NCBI RefSeq assembly: GCF_023349125.1
Contig: NZ_JAKIKT010000005.1
Coordinates: 186,001-250,000, forward strand
Direction of reading: 5' to 3'
DNA: 64,000 bases
Source of the DNA: Shewanella corallii
Lineage (GTDB): Bacteria > Pseudomonadota > Gammaproteobacteria > Enterobacterales > Shewanellaceae
Part shown: piece by piece, positions 8,878-17,584 of the stretch
How the letters are laid out: every line of letters starts with the position of its first letter
How positions within the stretch are numbered: position 1 is the stretch's first letter
Translations under genes and position numbers: made by a program
The notes under the pieces: model-generated
Database searches by the model: none
What the model saw: only the letters and a program-made list of their open reading frames with translations
Told to the model about the DNA's origin: nothing

Positions 8878-10383
8878 TTATTCCCCGTCTGAGTTCTCCG
8901 GGGCCTGCTCATCATCTTTGAGGGCTGTCTCCAGCAGGTTTTTATCCAGTTGTTTACTGGTGATGGCGCCAAGTTGCTTCATCTGTTGCGCCTGTCGTAT
9001 CAGGTTGCCTTTACCGCTAGACAGTTTGCCAAGGGCGCTTTGATAGCTGCGTTGAGCGGTATCCAGGCTGCGGCCCAGTTTATCCATCTCCTCTACATAA
9101 CCACACAGTTTGTCGTATATGCGGCCGGCCTGTTTGGCGATCATCTGAGCATTCTGACTTTGATGCTCATAGCGCCATATATTGTGTATGGTTCGCAAAG
9201 CCACCAACAGATTGGTTGGACTCACCAACATGATATTTTGTTCCAGCGCGTAGTTAACCAGTTGGGGGTCTTCCTCTATCGCCAACAAAAAAGCAGGTTC
9301 GATAGGGATAAACATAAGCACATAGTCCAGACTCTTCAGACCGTGCAACTGTTGGTAATCTTTCTGTCCCAGCCCACGAATATGACTGCGCACTGAAATT
9401 ACATGATCGCGCAGAGCCTGGGATTTTTCCACTTCATCCTGACTGTTGTAGTAACGCTCATAGGCAAGCAAGGACATTTTGGCGTCGATCACCACATCCT
9501 TACCTTCGGGAAGATGGACAATCACATCCGGTTTGTAGCGTTTACCCTGATCATTTTTCAGGTCCATTTGTGTGTGGTATTCATGACCTTCACGCAGGCC
9601 GCTTTCCTGCAGCACCCGCTCAAGAATCACTTCGCCCCAGTTGCCCAACTGTTTGTTGTCACCTTTGAGTGCTTTGGTCAGGTTAATGGCATCCTCACTC
9701 ATCTGACGATTCATGGTTTTCAGTTGTTCCAGCTGAAACTTCAGTGAGCTGCGCTCCGTTTGGGCCTGATTATTGGATTCATTTATTTGCTGACGGAAAC
9801 CCTCAAGCTGCTGCTTGAGCGGGCCAAGTACGCCATCCAGTTGATGAACATTCTGCTGGCGGAAGTTTTCACTGCGCTCTTCGAAGATCCTCTGAGCCAG
9901 GTGTTCGAATTGAGTTTTGAGCCTGGCTTCGGCAGATTCAAGCAGCGCTATCTTGTCCTCTAGTGCCTGTTCTCTGGCTTCAAATTTTACTTCCAGTTGT
10001 TTGGCATTGGCCTGTTCATTGGACAGTGCCAGTCTGGCTTCATTGAAGGCGTTGGTTTTGGCTTCCAGCAGGGTCTCCAGATTATCTGTGCGATCTGCTT
10101 TTACGCTGGCTTTACCCAGCTCTATTGATTGTTTTTCAAGCTTTTGGCGACAAAAGTGCAATTCATCTGTGAGCTGATCCTGCTGCAGCTGCGTATGTTC
10201 CAGTTCCTGCTGCAGTTTATTGATTTCCGTCAGGTGACTGGTCTCCATCTGTTCACGAAATTGTTGCCAGCGTGCGCGGGTGAACTTTTGATTGAGCAAA
10301 GCGCCCAACATCAGAAAAAGGATACCCACGGCCAGCAGGATAATGATATTGGCGATGGAGAATTGAGTGAAATCGATTGGCAT
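8878..10383 (-). CDS. rmuC: RmuC-family DNA recombination protein
   Basis: RmuC limits inversions at short inverted repeats in E. coli and is predicted to carry an endonuclease-like fold. The start at 10383 gives 501 aa and places a membrane anchor (NIIILLAVGILFLMLGALL) at residues 10-30, as in the family. A longer frame reaches 10455 but adds a polar extension that is not family-like. Residues 35-200 form a glutamine- and glutamate-rich coiled coil. The conserved RmuC domain follows (GNWGEVILERVLQESGL, KPDVIVHLPEGKDVVIDAKMSL). No good ribosome site is visible before either start. slt follows 13 bases downstream. Confidence 0.92.
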   Translation of the reverse strand: MPIDFTQFSIANIIILLAVGILFLMLGALLNQKFTRARWQQFREQMETSHLTEINKLQQELEHTQLQQDQLTDELHFCRQKLEKQSIELGKASVKADRTDNLETLLEAKTNAFNEARLALSNEQANAKQLEVKFEAREQALEDKIALLESAEARLKTQFEHLAQRIFEERSENFRQQNVHQLDGVLGPLKQQLEGFRQQINESNNQAQTERSSLKFQLEQLKTMNRQMSEDAINLTKALKGDNKQLGNWGEVILERVLQESGLREGHEYHTQMDLKNDQGKRYKPDVIVHLPEGKDVVIDAKMSLLAYERYYNSQDEVEKSQALRDHVISVRSHIRGLGQKDYQQLHGLKSLDYVLMFIPIEPAFLLAIEEDPQLVNYALEQNIMLVSPTNLLVALRTIHNIWRYEHQSQNAQMIAKQAGRIYDKLCGYVEEMDKLGRSLDTAQRSYQSALGKLSSGKGNLIRQAQQMKQLGAITSKQLDKNLLETALKDDEQAPENSDGE

Positions 10384-10585
10384 CCCTGAAGCTCGAAACT
10401 GTTTGAATTTAGTATGGATGCGCCAAGATTGGCATGGCGGACGGGGTAGCTTCAAGTATTGTGGGGCTATTTGACCAAGTTATCCTCAGATAACCATTGT
10501 TTTGCCAGAATTTTGCCAAACTGAAGAAAGAAATATTGGATTTATACTGTCTTATCAGTAACTGAAGTGGACTCTGGAAGTAGCT

Positions 10586-11614
10586 ATGAGCACAAAATTT
10601 ACACGCGGGATACTGAAACAAGCGTCCTGGCAGATGAAAGAAAGTGAGGTGACGCCTCAGGAAGTCTTTAAAAGTCGTCGCCAGATTATCAAAGCCATGG
10701 GGCTGGGTGCCATTGGAGCCAGTTTGCCAGGCCATGTGCAAGCGGGCTTATTTGATCTGTTTGGTGAAGATAATAAAGAGGTGTTTGCCACCAGTCCGCT
10801 GACCTATACCCAGCCAGCAGCATTCTCTGCAGGCGGTCAGGAGCTGACGCCTTTTGATAAGGTTTCAGGTCATAACAACTTTTATGAGTTTGGCACGGAC
10901 AAAGCTGATCCCGCAGCCAATGCACAGGGCTTTAAAGTTGAACCCTGGGTGCTCAGGGTTGAAGGTGAGGTGGATACCCCTTTAACTCTTGGTTATGACG
11001 ACCTGTATAAATTTGCGCTGGAAGAACGGATTTACCGACTTCGCTGCGTGGAAGCCTGGTCTATGGTGATCCCCTGGGTGGGTTTTCCCCTGGCAACGAT
11101 TCTTAACAAGGCAGGTATCAAACCTGAGGGCAAATATGTGGCATTTGAAACCCTGTTTGACAGGAGTCAGATGCCAGGGCAGCGTAACCGTTTAATGGGC
11201 GGTGGAATCCACTACCCCTACGTCGAAGGCCTGACTCTGGGTGAGGCAATGAATGAGCTGAGCTTTCTGGCGGTAGGGCTATACGGTAAGACACTGCCAC
11301 CACAGAACGGTGCGCCTATCAGGCTGGTGGTACCCTGGAAGTACGGCTTCAAAAGCATTAAGTCCATCGTCACCATTAAAGTGACTCAAAGACAGCCCCC
11401 TACCAGCTGGAATCAATTGGCTCCCCATGAGTATGGATTTCTGGCCAATGTTAACCCACAGGTAGATCACCCCAGATGGTCTCAGGCGAGCGAGCGGCGC
11501 ATAGGCCCGGGGGGACTGTTTTCAGCAACCCGAATACCGACAGAGATGTTTAACGGCTATGGAGAACAGGTCGCCGGACTTTATCAGGGAGTGGATTTGA
11601 GGAAGTACTATTGA
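10586..11614 (+). CDS. msrP: MsrP (YedY), periplasmic protein-methionine sulfoxide reductase, molybdenum subunit
   Basis: MsrP repairs oxidised methionines in periplasmic proteins, using a molybdopterin cofactor fed by the membrane haem protein MsrQ. The 342-residue protein has a Tat export signal with the twin arginine SRRQIIK at residues 30-36 and a hydrophobic segment to about residue 50. The expected molybdenum-ligand cysteine is C154 in [15 protein letters not shown]. The C-terminal part keeps the family motif [15 protein letters not shown]. The stop TGA overlaps the msrQ ATG by one base. The length is close to E. coli MsrP (334 aa). Electrons come from the quinone pool through MsrQ, which is established for the family. 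Confidence 0.96.
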   Translation: MSTKFTRGILKQASWQMKESEVTPQEVFKSRRQIIKAMGLGAIGASLPGHVQAGLFDLFGEDNKEVFATSPLTYTQPAAFSAGGQELTPFDKVSGHNNFYEFGTDKADPAANAQGFKVEPWVLRVEGEVDTPLTLGYDDLYKFALEERIYRLRCVEAWSMVIPWVGFPLATILNKAGIKPEGKYVAFETLFDRSQMPGQRNRLMGGGIHYPYVEGLTLGEAMNELSFLAVGLYGKTLPPQNGAPIRLVVPWKYGFKSIKSIVTIKVTQRQPPTSWNQLAPHEYGFLANVNPQVDHPRWSQASERRIGPGGLFSATRIPTEMFNGYGEQVAGLYQGVDLRKYY

Positions 11615-12273
11615 TGCGAGTGGGTAAAAGAGGTCTGTTTACCATTAAGCTGATGATGCACATGGCTGCGTTGGGAGCCTTGGTGTGGTTGATTCTGGCA
11701 GTTCTTTCCGGACAACTGGGTGCTGAACCTGTTGAGCGGATTATCCATTTCACCGGCATGGGCGCGTTAAATCTGTTGGTAATAACCCTGGTTGTCTCGC
11801 CTTTGGCCAAATACGGAAAAATGGGCTTTTTACTTCAAACCAGAAGACTGCTGGGACTTTACTGTTTCTTCTATGCGAGTTTACATATCCTGGCCTATCT
11901 TTCTTTTGATTTGTTATTTGACTTTGGATTGCTGGCAAAAGAGATTATCGAACGTCCATATATTGTCGTTGGTGCGATCGGCTTTACTATTTTATTGGCG
12001 CTGGCGGTCACCTCAATTAATTATCTCAGAAGAAAAATGGGAAGAAATTGGCAGAAGTTGCATAACCTGATTTATCTATGTGCCTTGCTGATTCCGTTAC
12101 ATTTCTATTGGTCGGTAAAATCAGGTTGGATTGAGCCAGCATTGTATGCGTCGACATTAAGCCTGTTACTGCTGACGAGAAAATTTAAACCCGGGCGTGC
12201 CCGCAGGCGTGCGGGGAAGGGCCAGCATAGTTCGAACTCTGAGATGCCAGATACTACTGAAGCCAAGGCTTAG
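11614..12273 (+). CDS. msrQ: MsrQ (YedZ), haem-binding membrane subunit of MsrPQ
   Basis: Inner-membrane b-haem protein (219 aa) that delivers electrons to MsrP. Five or six hydrophobic helices are visible, with histidines in positions expected for haem ligation, such as HFTGMGAL, YASLHILAYL and LHNLIYLCALLIPLHF. The chosen start is the ATG at 11614, overlapping the msrP stop by one base (TGATG). An alternative TTG sits one codon earlier. The C-terminus is a short basic cytoplasmic tail rich in arginine. A strong terminator follows at 12296. The msrPQ pairing makes the assignment secure. Confidence 0.95.
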   Translation: MRVGKRGLFTIKLMMHMAALGALVWLILAVLSGQLGAEPVERIIHFTGMGALNLLVITLVVSPLAKYGKMGFLLQTRRLLGLYCFFYASLHILAYLSFDLLFDFGLLAKEIIERPYIVVGAIGFTILLALAVTSINYLRRKMGRNWQKLHNLIYLCALLIPLHFYWSVKSGWIEPALYASTLSLLLLTRKFKPGRARRRAGKGQHSSNSEMPDTTEAKA

Positions 12274-12295
12274 CGCCACTGTGTCGCCGGAAAAT

Positions 12296-12324
12296 AAAAA
12301 GCCCCCGAAGTCGGGGGCTTTTTG
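12296..12324. terminator. Bidirectional intrinsic terminator after msrQ
   Basis: AAAAAGCCCCCGA, a short loop, then TCGGGGGCTTTTT. The A-run and T-run on opposite sides let it work for msrQ (plus) and for the convergent small gene (minus). A near-identical hairpin sits at 15866. Confidence 0.92.
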
Positions 12325-12337
12325 TTGCATCAAATAA

Positions 12338-12658
12338 TTACTTTTGATTTTCAACCCGGGCCATTAAGTCGATAACGTCCTGATAAGACATATTCCACTC
12401 GCGGGAAAGATTGATGATCTTGGTCTTATAAGTTTGAATATTTTCTCTTTGGGCCAACATCTCTTTTTTGGCTTGAACAGCTTCGTTAACGACTTCCTGA
12501 AGTATTTCCAATCTACGAAGACTGAAATCCAGTGAGTCGATATATTTGGCCATTTGAGTTTTATTTCTGGCTTGCTCTAAATCCGATGAGTGCTTTTTTT
12601 CGTATCCGTACTGATCCAGCGCAGCCAGGGCGCTTTGCAAATCAAGTTCTTTTGTCAT
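12338..12658 (-). CDS. Small helical protein of unknown function
   Basis: A 106-residue, charged, probably all-helical cytoplasmic protein with no signal peptide. Heptad-like leucines and charged residues between residues 30 and 85 suggest a coiled coil. The C-terminus is LSREWNMSYQDVIDLMARV, which could be a short helix-turn-helix or oligomerisation piece; that is speculation. I do not recognise the family. It is convergent with msrQ across a shared terminator and divergent from the RraA-like gene. It is likely a real gene because of its isolation, its normal composition and its position against a terminator. A weak ribosome site precedes the ATG at 12658. Confidence 0.65.
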   Translation of the reverse strand: MTKELDLQSALAALDQYGYEKKHSSDLEQARNKTQMAKYIDSLDFSLRRLEILQEVVNEAVQAKKEMLAQRENIQTYKTKIINLSREWNMSYQDVIDLMARVENQK

Positions 12659-12855
12659 GGGGTCTTCACTTTACAGACATGGTGCGACTAATCGCTGCCA
12701 GCATTATTATCACGCTGTTATACAGGGCATAGCTGGCGCAAATTATAATCGGTTACGGAAACTAAACAACCGGTTTTGTGGGATATTTCGCACAAACGCC
12801 CGCTTGTTCGTTGACCGCCCAGAGGATAGGCTAAAAATAACACAAGGAGGATAGG

Positions 12856-13350
12856 ATGCTGGATTTAACACCTGATATTTGTGACCGCTGGCCGGACGAT
12901 TGTATTTTGCTGCCTGTTAACTTTAATCAATATGGCGGCCGTAAGATATTTCATGGGGAAGTGGTTACCGTAAAGTGTTTTGAGGATAACTCCAGAGTGA
13001 AGGAGTTACTGGCAGGCCCTGGCGATGGCAAAGTGCTGGTGGTCGATGGCGGCGGGGCTTGTCGGCGTGCGTTGCTGGGCGATTTAATTGGAGAGTCAGC
13101 AGTCAAATACCGCTGGGCTGGAGTGGTAATTTTCGGTGCAATCAGAGATGCGGGCACGCTGGCGACCCTGGAACTCGGCGTGCAGGCATTGGGCACAGTG
13201 CCTTTTAAAACAGACAGAAAAGGATTGGGGGAAATTAATGTGCCGATAGATATCGGAGGCGTTACAGTTTCTCCCGGAATGTACCTCTATGCTGACAGTA
13301 ATGGCATACTGGTATCCAATTGTGAGCTGGATCTCAGCGAATTGAGCTGA
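12856..13350 (+). CDS. RraA-family protein (RNase E regulator / 4-hydroxy-4-methyl-2-oxoglutarate aldolase fold)
   Basis: A 164-residue single-domain protein of the RraA/MenG family. The core runs VLVVDGGGACRRALLGDLIGESAV and continues with a tryptophan-glycine turn and GAIRDAGTL. The closing stretch is YLYADSNGILVS. E. coli RraA inhibits RNase E, while relatives are class II aldolases. This copy keeps the arginine-aspartate pair (RD) of the aldolases, but the acidic residue usually found three positions later is threonine. That makes the activity uncertain, and it may be a second RraA paralogue. The start has AAGGAGG a few bases upstream, which is a strong ribosome site. Confidence 0.85.
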   Translation: MLDLTPDICDRWPDDCILLPVNFNQYGGRKIFHGEVVTVKCFEDNSRVKELLAGPGDGKVLVVDGGGACRRALLGDLIGESAVKYRWAGVVIFGAIRDAGTLATLELGVQALGTVPFKTDRKGLGEINVPIDIGGVTVSPGMYLYADSNGILVSNCELDLSELS

Positions 13351-13463
13351 GTTTGCTTCGATTTACGCTGAAAACCAGAGGGTGGCTGTCATCTCTGGTT
13401 CAGGCTGGACGTAATATAGACTCGGTAATCAGATTTATTTCCATACCAACATAAGGATCCGTT

Positions 13464-15296
13464 ATGAAAGTGCTCAAGTGGCTGGTGCTGGCGTTCGTCG
13501 GTTTGATATTGGCGCTGGTGCTGTATTTGACTCTTCTTTTTAACCCCAACGACTTCAAGCCGGAAATTATTGAGCAGGTGAAGACGCAGACGGGAAGGAC
13601 GCTGGAAATTAAGGATGACCTGAGCTGGACCTTTTTCCCAACTCTGGGTATTCAACTCGGCGGTATCAGCTTTTCCAACCCTCAGGGAATGAAGCCTGAG
13701 CAGATGATGTCAGTTGATGGCATAGTGGCTGAGGTAGCGCTGATGCCATTACTGAGTAAGGAAGTAGAGATTGAAGCGCTGAAGCTGGATGGCCTGACGG
13801 TAAACCTGGTGACAGATAAAAGTGGTAAAACCAGCTTCGACGGTCTGGGTCAGTCAGAAGGTGACCCCAAGTCCACCGAGCCAACAGACGCCGGAACAAC
13901 ATCTGGCGGTGAAGGGCTGGCTGCCTTATCTGTGGGTGGCGTAGAGATAAGTAACGCTACTGTCAATATCATCAACCAACAGACAGATACCACTCAGCAG
14001 TTCAGTTTGGACAGTTTTACCCTTGGTCAGTTTTCTTTGGGTAAGGCGGCTGAATTGGCATTTAAAGCCAGTGCCAAAATGCCGGATCTTAACCTGCAGA
14101 CCTCGGGTAAAGGCAGTCTGATGGTGAGTAAGGATTTTGGCGCGCTGAGCCTCAAAGGCCTGAGTGTTGAAACCCAGGTGGAAGGTAAAGCGATCCCGAA
14201 TGGCGAACTGGATGCCAACCTCAATTCCGATATTGAGGTTGACCTTAAAGGTCAGCAGGCCAAAGTGACACTGGCCAGCGTCAAGGTGGGCAATATTGAA
14301 GGTGAAGGTAGCCTTAGCGCCGCCTATGGCCGTAAGGTACCGTCTGTGGATCTGGTGCTGTCTTTGGGTGATATTAATCTTAACGATTGGATCCCAGCCT
14401 CTGAAGGCGACGCCAAGGGGGATGATAGCTCAGCTGACAAGCCAGCCGCTGCAGCTGTTGAACCCGACCTTTCTGCCCTTAAATCTGTGGACATGACTGC
14501 AGATATCAAGGTGAAGTCCATCAACATGGACAAGCTTAAGACCACTGATTGGAAACTGGCCGTTGCGCTGAAAAATGGGGTGCTGGATGTGAAAAATCTG
14601 GCAGGCAAGATGTATGACGGTGAGTTGAATGTGACAGCGAGCCTGGATGGCCGCAAACCGGTCGCCAGCTATCGTTTTGAGCAAACCTTATCAGGTGTGC
14701 AGATCCGTCCTTTGTTGACCGACGCCGCCGAAGTTGATTTCCTGTCAGGTGACGCCAATTTCTCAGTGACGGGTTCCGGCTATAGCCTTATCCCGGACAA
14801 CCTCAAAAAGAACCTGCAGGCCAGGGGTAACTTCGCCATTAATGATGGTTCACTCTATGGTGTCAACATTCCGCAGATGATCCGTAGTGCTGAAGCCAAA
14901 CTCAAAGGTGACCTGAGTGCAGGGGACAACGAAGAGCAGAAGACTGACTTTACCAGCCTGACCGGTAATTTCACTATGGCCAAGGGGGTAGTGAATAACC
15001 CTGATCTGGATATGCAGTCGCCACTGATCCGTTTAACGGGTAAAGGTGACGCCAATATCCTCAGCCAAACTATCGATTATCAATTGTCTACCAAGCTGGT
15101 GGCCTCGTTGGAAGGTCAGGGTGGTGGTGATGCGCTCAAGGGCGTGGATATTCCCCTGGCAATTACCGGTACTTTTGCAGAGCCCAAGTTTGCTTTGGAC
15201 ACTGAAGCCCTGTTGAACAACAAGGTGAAAGATGAAATTAAAAAGCAGGAAGATAAGCTTAAGAATAAGCTGCTGGAAAAACTGGGAGGTTTTTAA
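13464..15296 (+). CDS. AsmA-family envelope protein
   Basis: A 610-residue AsmA-type protein anchored by one N-terminal membrane helix (WLVLAFVGLILALVLYLTLLF), with the rest in the periplasm as a long beta-rich groove. The family signature near the N-terminus is NPNDFKPEIIEQVKTQTGR, followed by LEIKDDLSWTFFPTLGIQLGG. The C-terminal half has the second AsmA region (DYQLSTKLVAS, VDIPLAITGTFAEPKF). AsmA-like proteins are implicated in phospholipid transport between membranes and in outer-membrane assembly. The stop TAA is immediately followed by the ATG of the lipoprotein gene, so the pair is an operon. GGATCC lies before the start as a modest ribosome site. Confidence 0.92.
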   Translation: MKVLKWLVLAFVGLILALVLYLTLLFNPNDFKPEIIEQVKTQTGRTLEIKDDLSWTFFPTLGIQLGGISFSNPQGMKPEQMMSVDGIVAEVALMPLLSKEVEIEALKLDGLTVNLVTDKSGKTSFDGLGQSEGDPKSTEPTDAGTTSGGEGLAALSVGGVEISNATVNIINQQTDTTQQFSLDSFTLGQFSLGKAAELAFKASAKMPDLNLQTSGKGSLMVSKDFGALSLKGLSVETQVEGKAIPNGELDANLNSDIEVDLKGQQAKVTLASVKVGNIEGEGSLSAAYGRKVPSVDLVLSLGDINLNDWIPASEGDAKGDDSSADKPAAAAVEPDLSALKSVDMTADIKVKSINMDKLKTTDWKLAVALKNGVLDVKNLAGKMYDGELNVTASLDGRKPVASYRFEQTLSGVQIRPLLTDAAEVDFLSGDANFSVTGSGYSLIPDNLKKNLQARGNFAINDGSLYGVNIPQMIRSAEAKLKGDLSAGDNEEQKTDFTSLTGNFTMAKGVVNNPDLDMQSPLIRLTGKGDANILSQTIDYQLSTKLVASLEGQGGGDALKGVDIPLAITGTFAEPKFALDTEALLNNKVKDEIKKQEDKLKNKLLEKLGGF

Positions 15297-15848
15297 ATGA
15301 GAGCCGGTTTGGCATTAACTGTATTGATAGGTTTAGTTTCAGGCTGCCATGCGCAGCCTGAGGCCTCTCCCGCTGAAAAACCTCAAATTAAAGTGGTTGC
15401 CGGCGGTGCAGAAATCAAACCTGTATCTCAGCAGGATTATGGAAGGCATCCGGGGGACAAGTCTATGGCGAAAGAGACCTTGTTGAAGGGAGAACTGGCG
15501 CTGGCTGATAAGCCTTCCGCCCGCGGAAATCAAGTGATGCAACTGCGGGTTTTTAATCCCCAGAGCTATGGTGTGCCCATACAATTTAATTCAGGCATGT
15601 CTGCTGATCTGTGGTTGTTGGATGCCAAAGGGAAAAGAGTTTGGGCCTGGTCCAACGATATGATGTTTACCCAGGCCATCCGGGACACTTCTTTGGCCCC
15701 AGGTAAAACCATGACTGTGAGTTTTGAGGTGCCTGATATTGTGATGGCACAGGTCAAGCCGGGTTTTGAATGGCAGGCAAGATTTATGGGACGAAGTACT
15801 GAGTCCCCAACGCCATTGCTGAATACCATTTCTATGCAAGCTAACTAA
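15297..15848 (+). CDS. Lipoprotein with a BsuPI-like (intracellular proteinase inhibitor) domain
   Basis: A 183-residue predicted lipoprotein. The signal peptide ends in a lipobox LVSGC with the acylated cysteine at residue 17. The mature part contains a beta-sandwich domain that resembles the BsuPI inhibitor family: LRVFNPQSYGVPIQFNSG, then WLLDAKGKRVWAWSNDMMFTQ and LAPGKTMTVSFEVP. That match is from motif memory, and inhibition of any protease is not shown. The gene starts on the base after the AsmA stop, so the two are translated together and may act in the same envelope process. A strong terminator follows at 15866. Confidence 0.75.
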   Translation: MRAGLALTVLIGLVSGCHAQPEASPAEKPQIKVVAGGAEIKPVSQQDYGRHPGDKSMAKETLLKGELALADKPSARGNQVMQLRVFNPQSYGVPIQFNSGMSADLWLLDAKGKRVWAWSNDMMFTQAIRDTSLAPGKTMTVSFEVPDIVMAQVKPGFEWQARFMGRSTESPTPLLNTISMQAN

Positions 15849-15865
15849 TCTTAATTGGTTACAAC

Positions 15866-15896
15866 AAAAAGCCCCCGATAGTCGGGGGCTTTTTTA
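15866..15896. terminator. Bidirectional intrinsic terminator between the lipoprotein gene and mltD
   Basis: AAAAAGCCCCCGA, a three-base loop, TCGGGGGCTTTTTT. It is symmetrical, so it can serve the plus-strand lipoprotein gene and the convergent mltD. The stem is the same as at 12296. Confidence 0.92.
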
Positions 15897-15914
15897 TGGC
15901 ATATTGCAAATGGG

Positions 15915-17462
15915 CTATACGCTCATCTTGGTGACATCCACATACAGCTTCAGCATCTGTCCAGGCTGCAGGTACTTTTTGCTGTCAAGACTGTTCCAGC
16001 GCAGCAAATCTTTAATGGTCACATTAAATTTGTTGGCGATGCGAGCCAGAGAGTCCCCTGAGCGAACCTTATAGTTGATGGTACGCATCACGGAAGATTG
16101 AGTCTGATTCTCGCTGACCTTATTGGTCCAGATCACCAGCTTCTGGCCAACACGTAAAGGATCTTTGGGGGCCATGCTGTTCCAGGCCGCCAACTGAGAA
16201 ACCTTAACCTTGTTGGCGCGGGCGATTTTCCACAGAGAATCACCGCTCTTCACCTGATAATCCACCTTGTAATCGGCACGTTTGACACCCTGCTTACGGG
16301 CCAGACGTTGATCTGAAGACAAGGAGTACAGCTCAGGGTCTTTGGCTGCAACCGGAATCAGCAGATGTTTGCCCGCAACAATAGTGTTGCCCTTGATACC
16401 GTTAACTGAGCGAATCACATCTATGGTGGTGTGATACTTGTTGGCGATCAGGCCCAGGCTGTCGCCGGACTTGATTTCATATCTCAGCCAGTGCAAACGC
16501 TGTGAAGAATCTGTATCGGCCAGCGCCAGCTTAAAGCCATCGGCTTTGCCCACTGGAACCACCAGCTTATGAGGGCCATCTGGGGCAGTGGACCAGCGGT
16601 TATAACCGGGGTTCAGCTTATGCAGTGAAGAAAGTGGCATATCCGCTAGATCGGCAGCAAATGAGAGGTCAATCTGGCTACCGACATCAATCACTTCAAT
16701 GGCGGGTTTATTGGCAATAGGTGCCAATTGGATGCCGTACTTGTCAGCATTTTTTATTACATCTGCCAGTGCCAGCAATTGAGGCACATAGCGCTCGGTT
16801 TCCCGGGGTAGATCCAGAGCAAAGAAATCAGTACTGCGACCTTTACGTTTGTTGCGTTTAACCGCATTGAGTACCCGGCCTTCACCTGTGTTATATGCGG
16901 CGATGGCATACAACCAGTTTCCATGGGTCTTGCCATGCAGATATTGCATCATATCCAGTGCAGCGTGGGTGGCAGCAGGGACGTCACGACGACCGTCATA
17001 CCACCAGTTCATCTTCAGGCCAAAGTGTTTGGCCATAGGGGAGGTGAACTGCCACAAACCAGAGGCGGCACCGTGAGAGTAGGCAAAGGGATCGAAGGCA
17101 CTTTCGACGATAGGCAGCAGGGCCAATTCAATCGGCATATTGCGCTTTTCCAACTCTTCCACGATCAAATACATGAAAGGCTCGGCACGCTCGGAAACCC
17201 GTGCCAGATGGTTGGGGTGACGTATGTACCAGTCGCGGTATTGATTGACCAGTTTCTCGTCAGGAATCGACATCTGCATATTCAGACGAATACGCTCCCA
17301 TACATCGGTAATGATAATAGGAGCCGGCAGGGGGTTTTCCGGGATAACAGGGGGTTTAACCACAGGAGCTGGAACAGGTTGTTGTACCTGCTCAGTGTCT
17401 AAGCTCTGACAGCCAGTCAGCAGGGCAATACCCCCCGCTACAAATAGGGATGAAAGACGCAT
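15915..17462 (-). CDS. mltD: Membrane-bound lytic murein transglycosylase D with LysM repeats
   Basis: Outer-membrane lipoprotein enzyme (515 aa) that cleaves peptidoglycan glycan strands. The lipobox is LLTGC with cysteine 18. The SLT domain has its catalytic glutamate in LPIVESAFDPFAYS, followed by the ASGLWQF and AYNTGEGRV motifs. Three LysM peptidoglycan-binding repeats follow near residues 330-375, 400-445 and 460-505, each beginning YxxKSGDSL or YKVRSGDSL. E. coli MltD has two repeats. It lies upstream of gloB on the opposite side of a 120-base gap, as in the E. coli mltD-gloB neighbourhood. Convergent with the lipoprotein gene. Confidence 0.96.
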   Translation of the reverse strand: MRLSSLFVAGGIALLTGCQSLDTEQVQQPVPAPVVKPPVIPENPLPAPIIITDVWERIRLNMQMSIPDEKLVNQYRDWYIRHPNHLARVSERAEPFMYLIVEELEKRNMPIELALLPIVESAFDPFAYSHGAASGLWQFTSPMAKHFGLKMNWWYDGRRDVPAATHAALDMMQYLHGKTHGNWLYAIAAYNTGEGRVLNAVKRNKRKGRSTDFFALDLPRETERYVPQLLALADVIKNADKYGIQLAPIANKPAIEVIDVGSQIDLSFAADLADMPLSSLHKLNPGYNRWSTAPDGPHKLVVPVGKADGFKLALADTDSSQRLHWLRYEIKSGDSLGLIANKYHTTIDVIRSVNGIKGNTIVAGKHLLIPVAAKDPELYSLSSDQRLARKQGVKRADYKVDYQVKSGDSLWKIARANKVKVSQLAAWNSMAPKDPLRVGQKLVIWTNKVSENQTQSSVMRTINYKVRSGDSLARIANKFNVTIKDLLRWNSLDSKKYLQPGQMLKLYVDVTKMSV

Positions 17463-17584
17463 GTACTGGAGCTATCCTTTATTAGTATTAGAGTATCTGT
17501 TTGTTTTTGGACTGGAAAACTCCAATCGGGCAGCGAGCCCTGCAAAGCATTACTCACACAAAGTCGGATATTTTACCTCATAAC

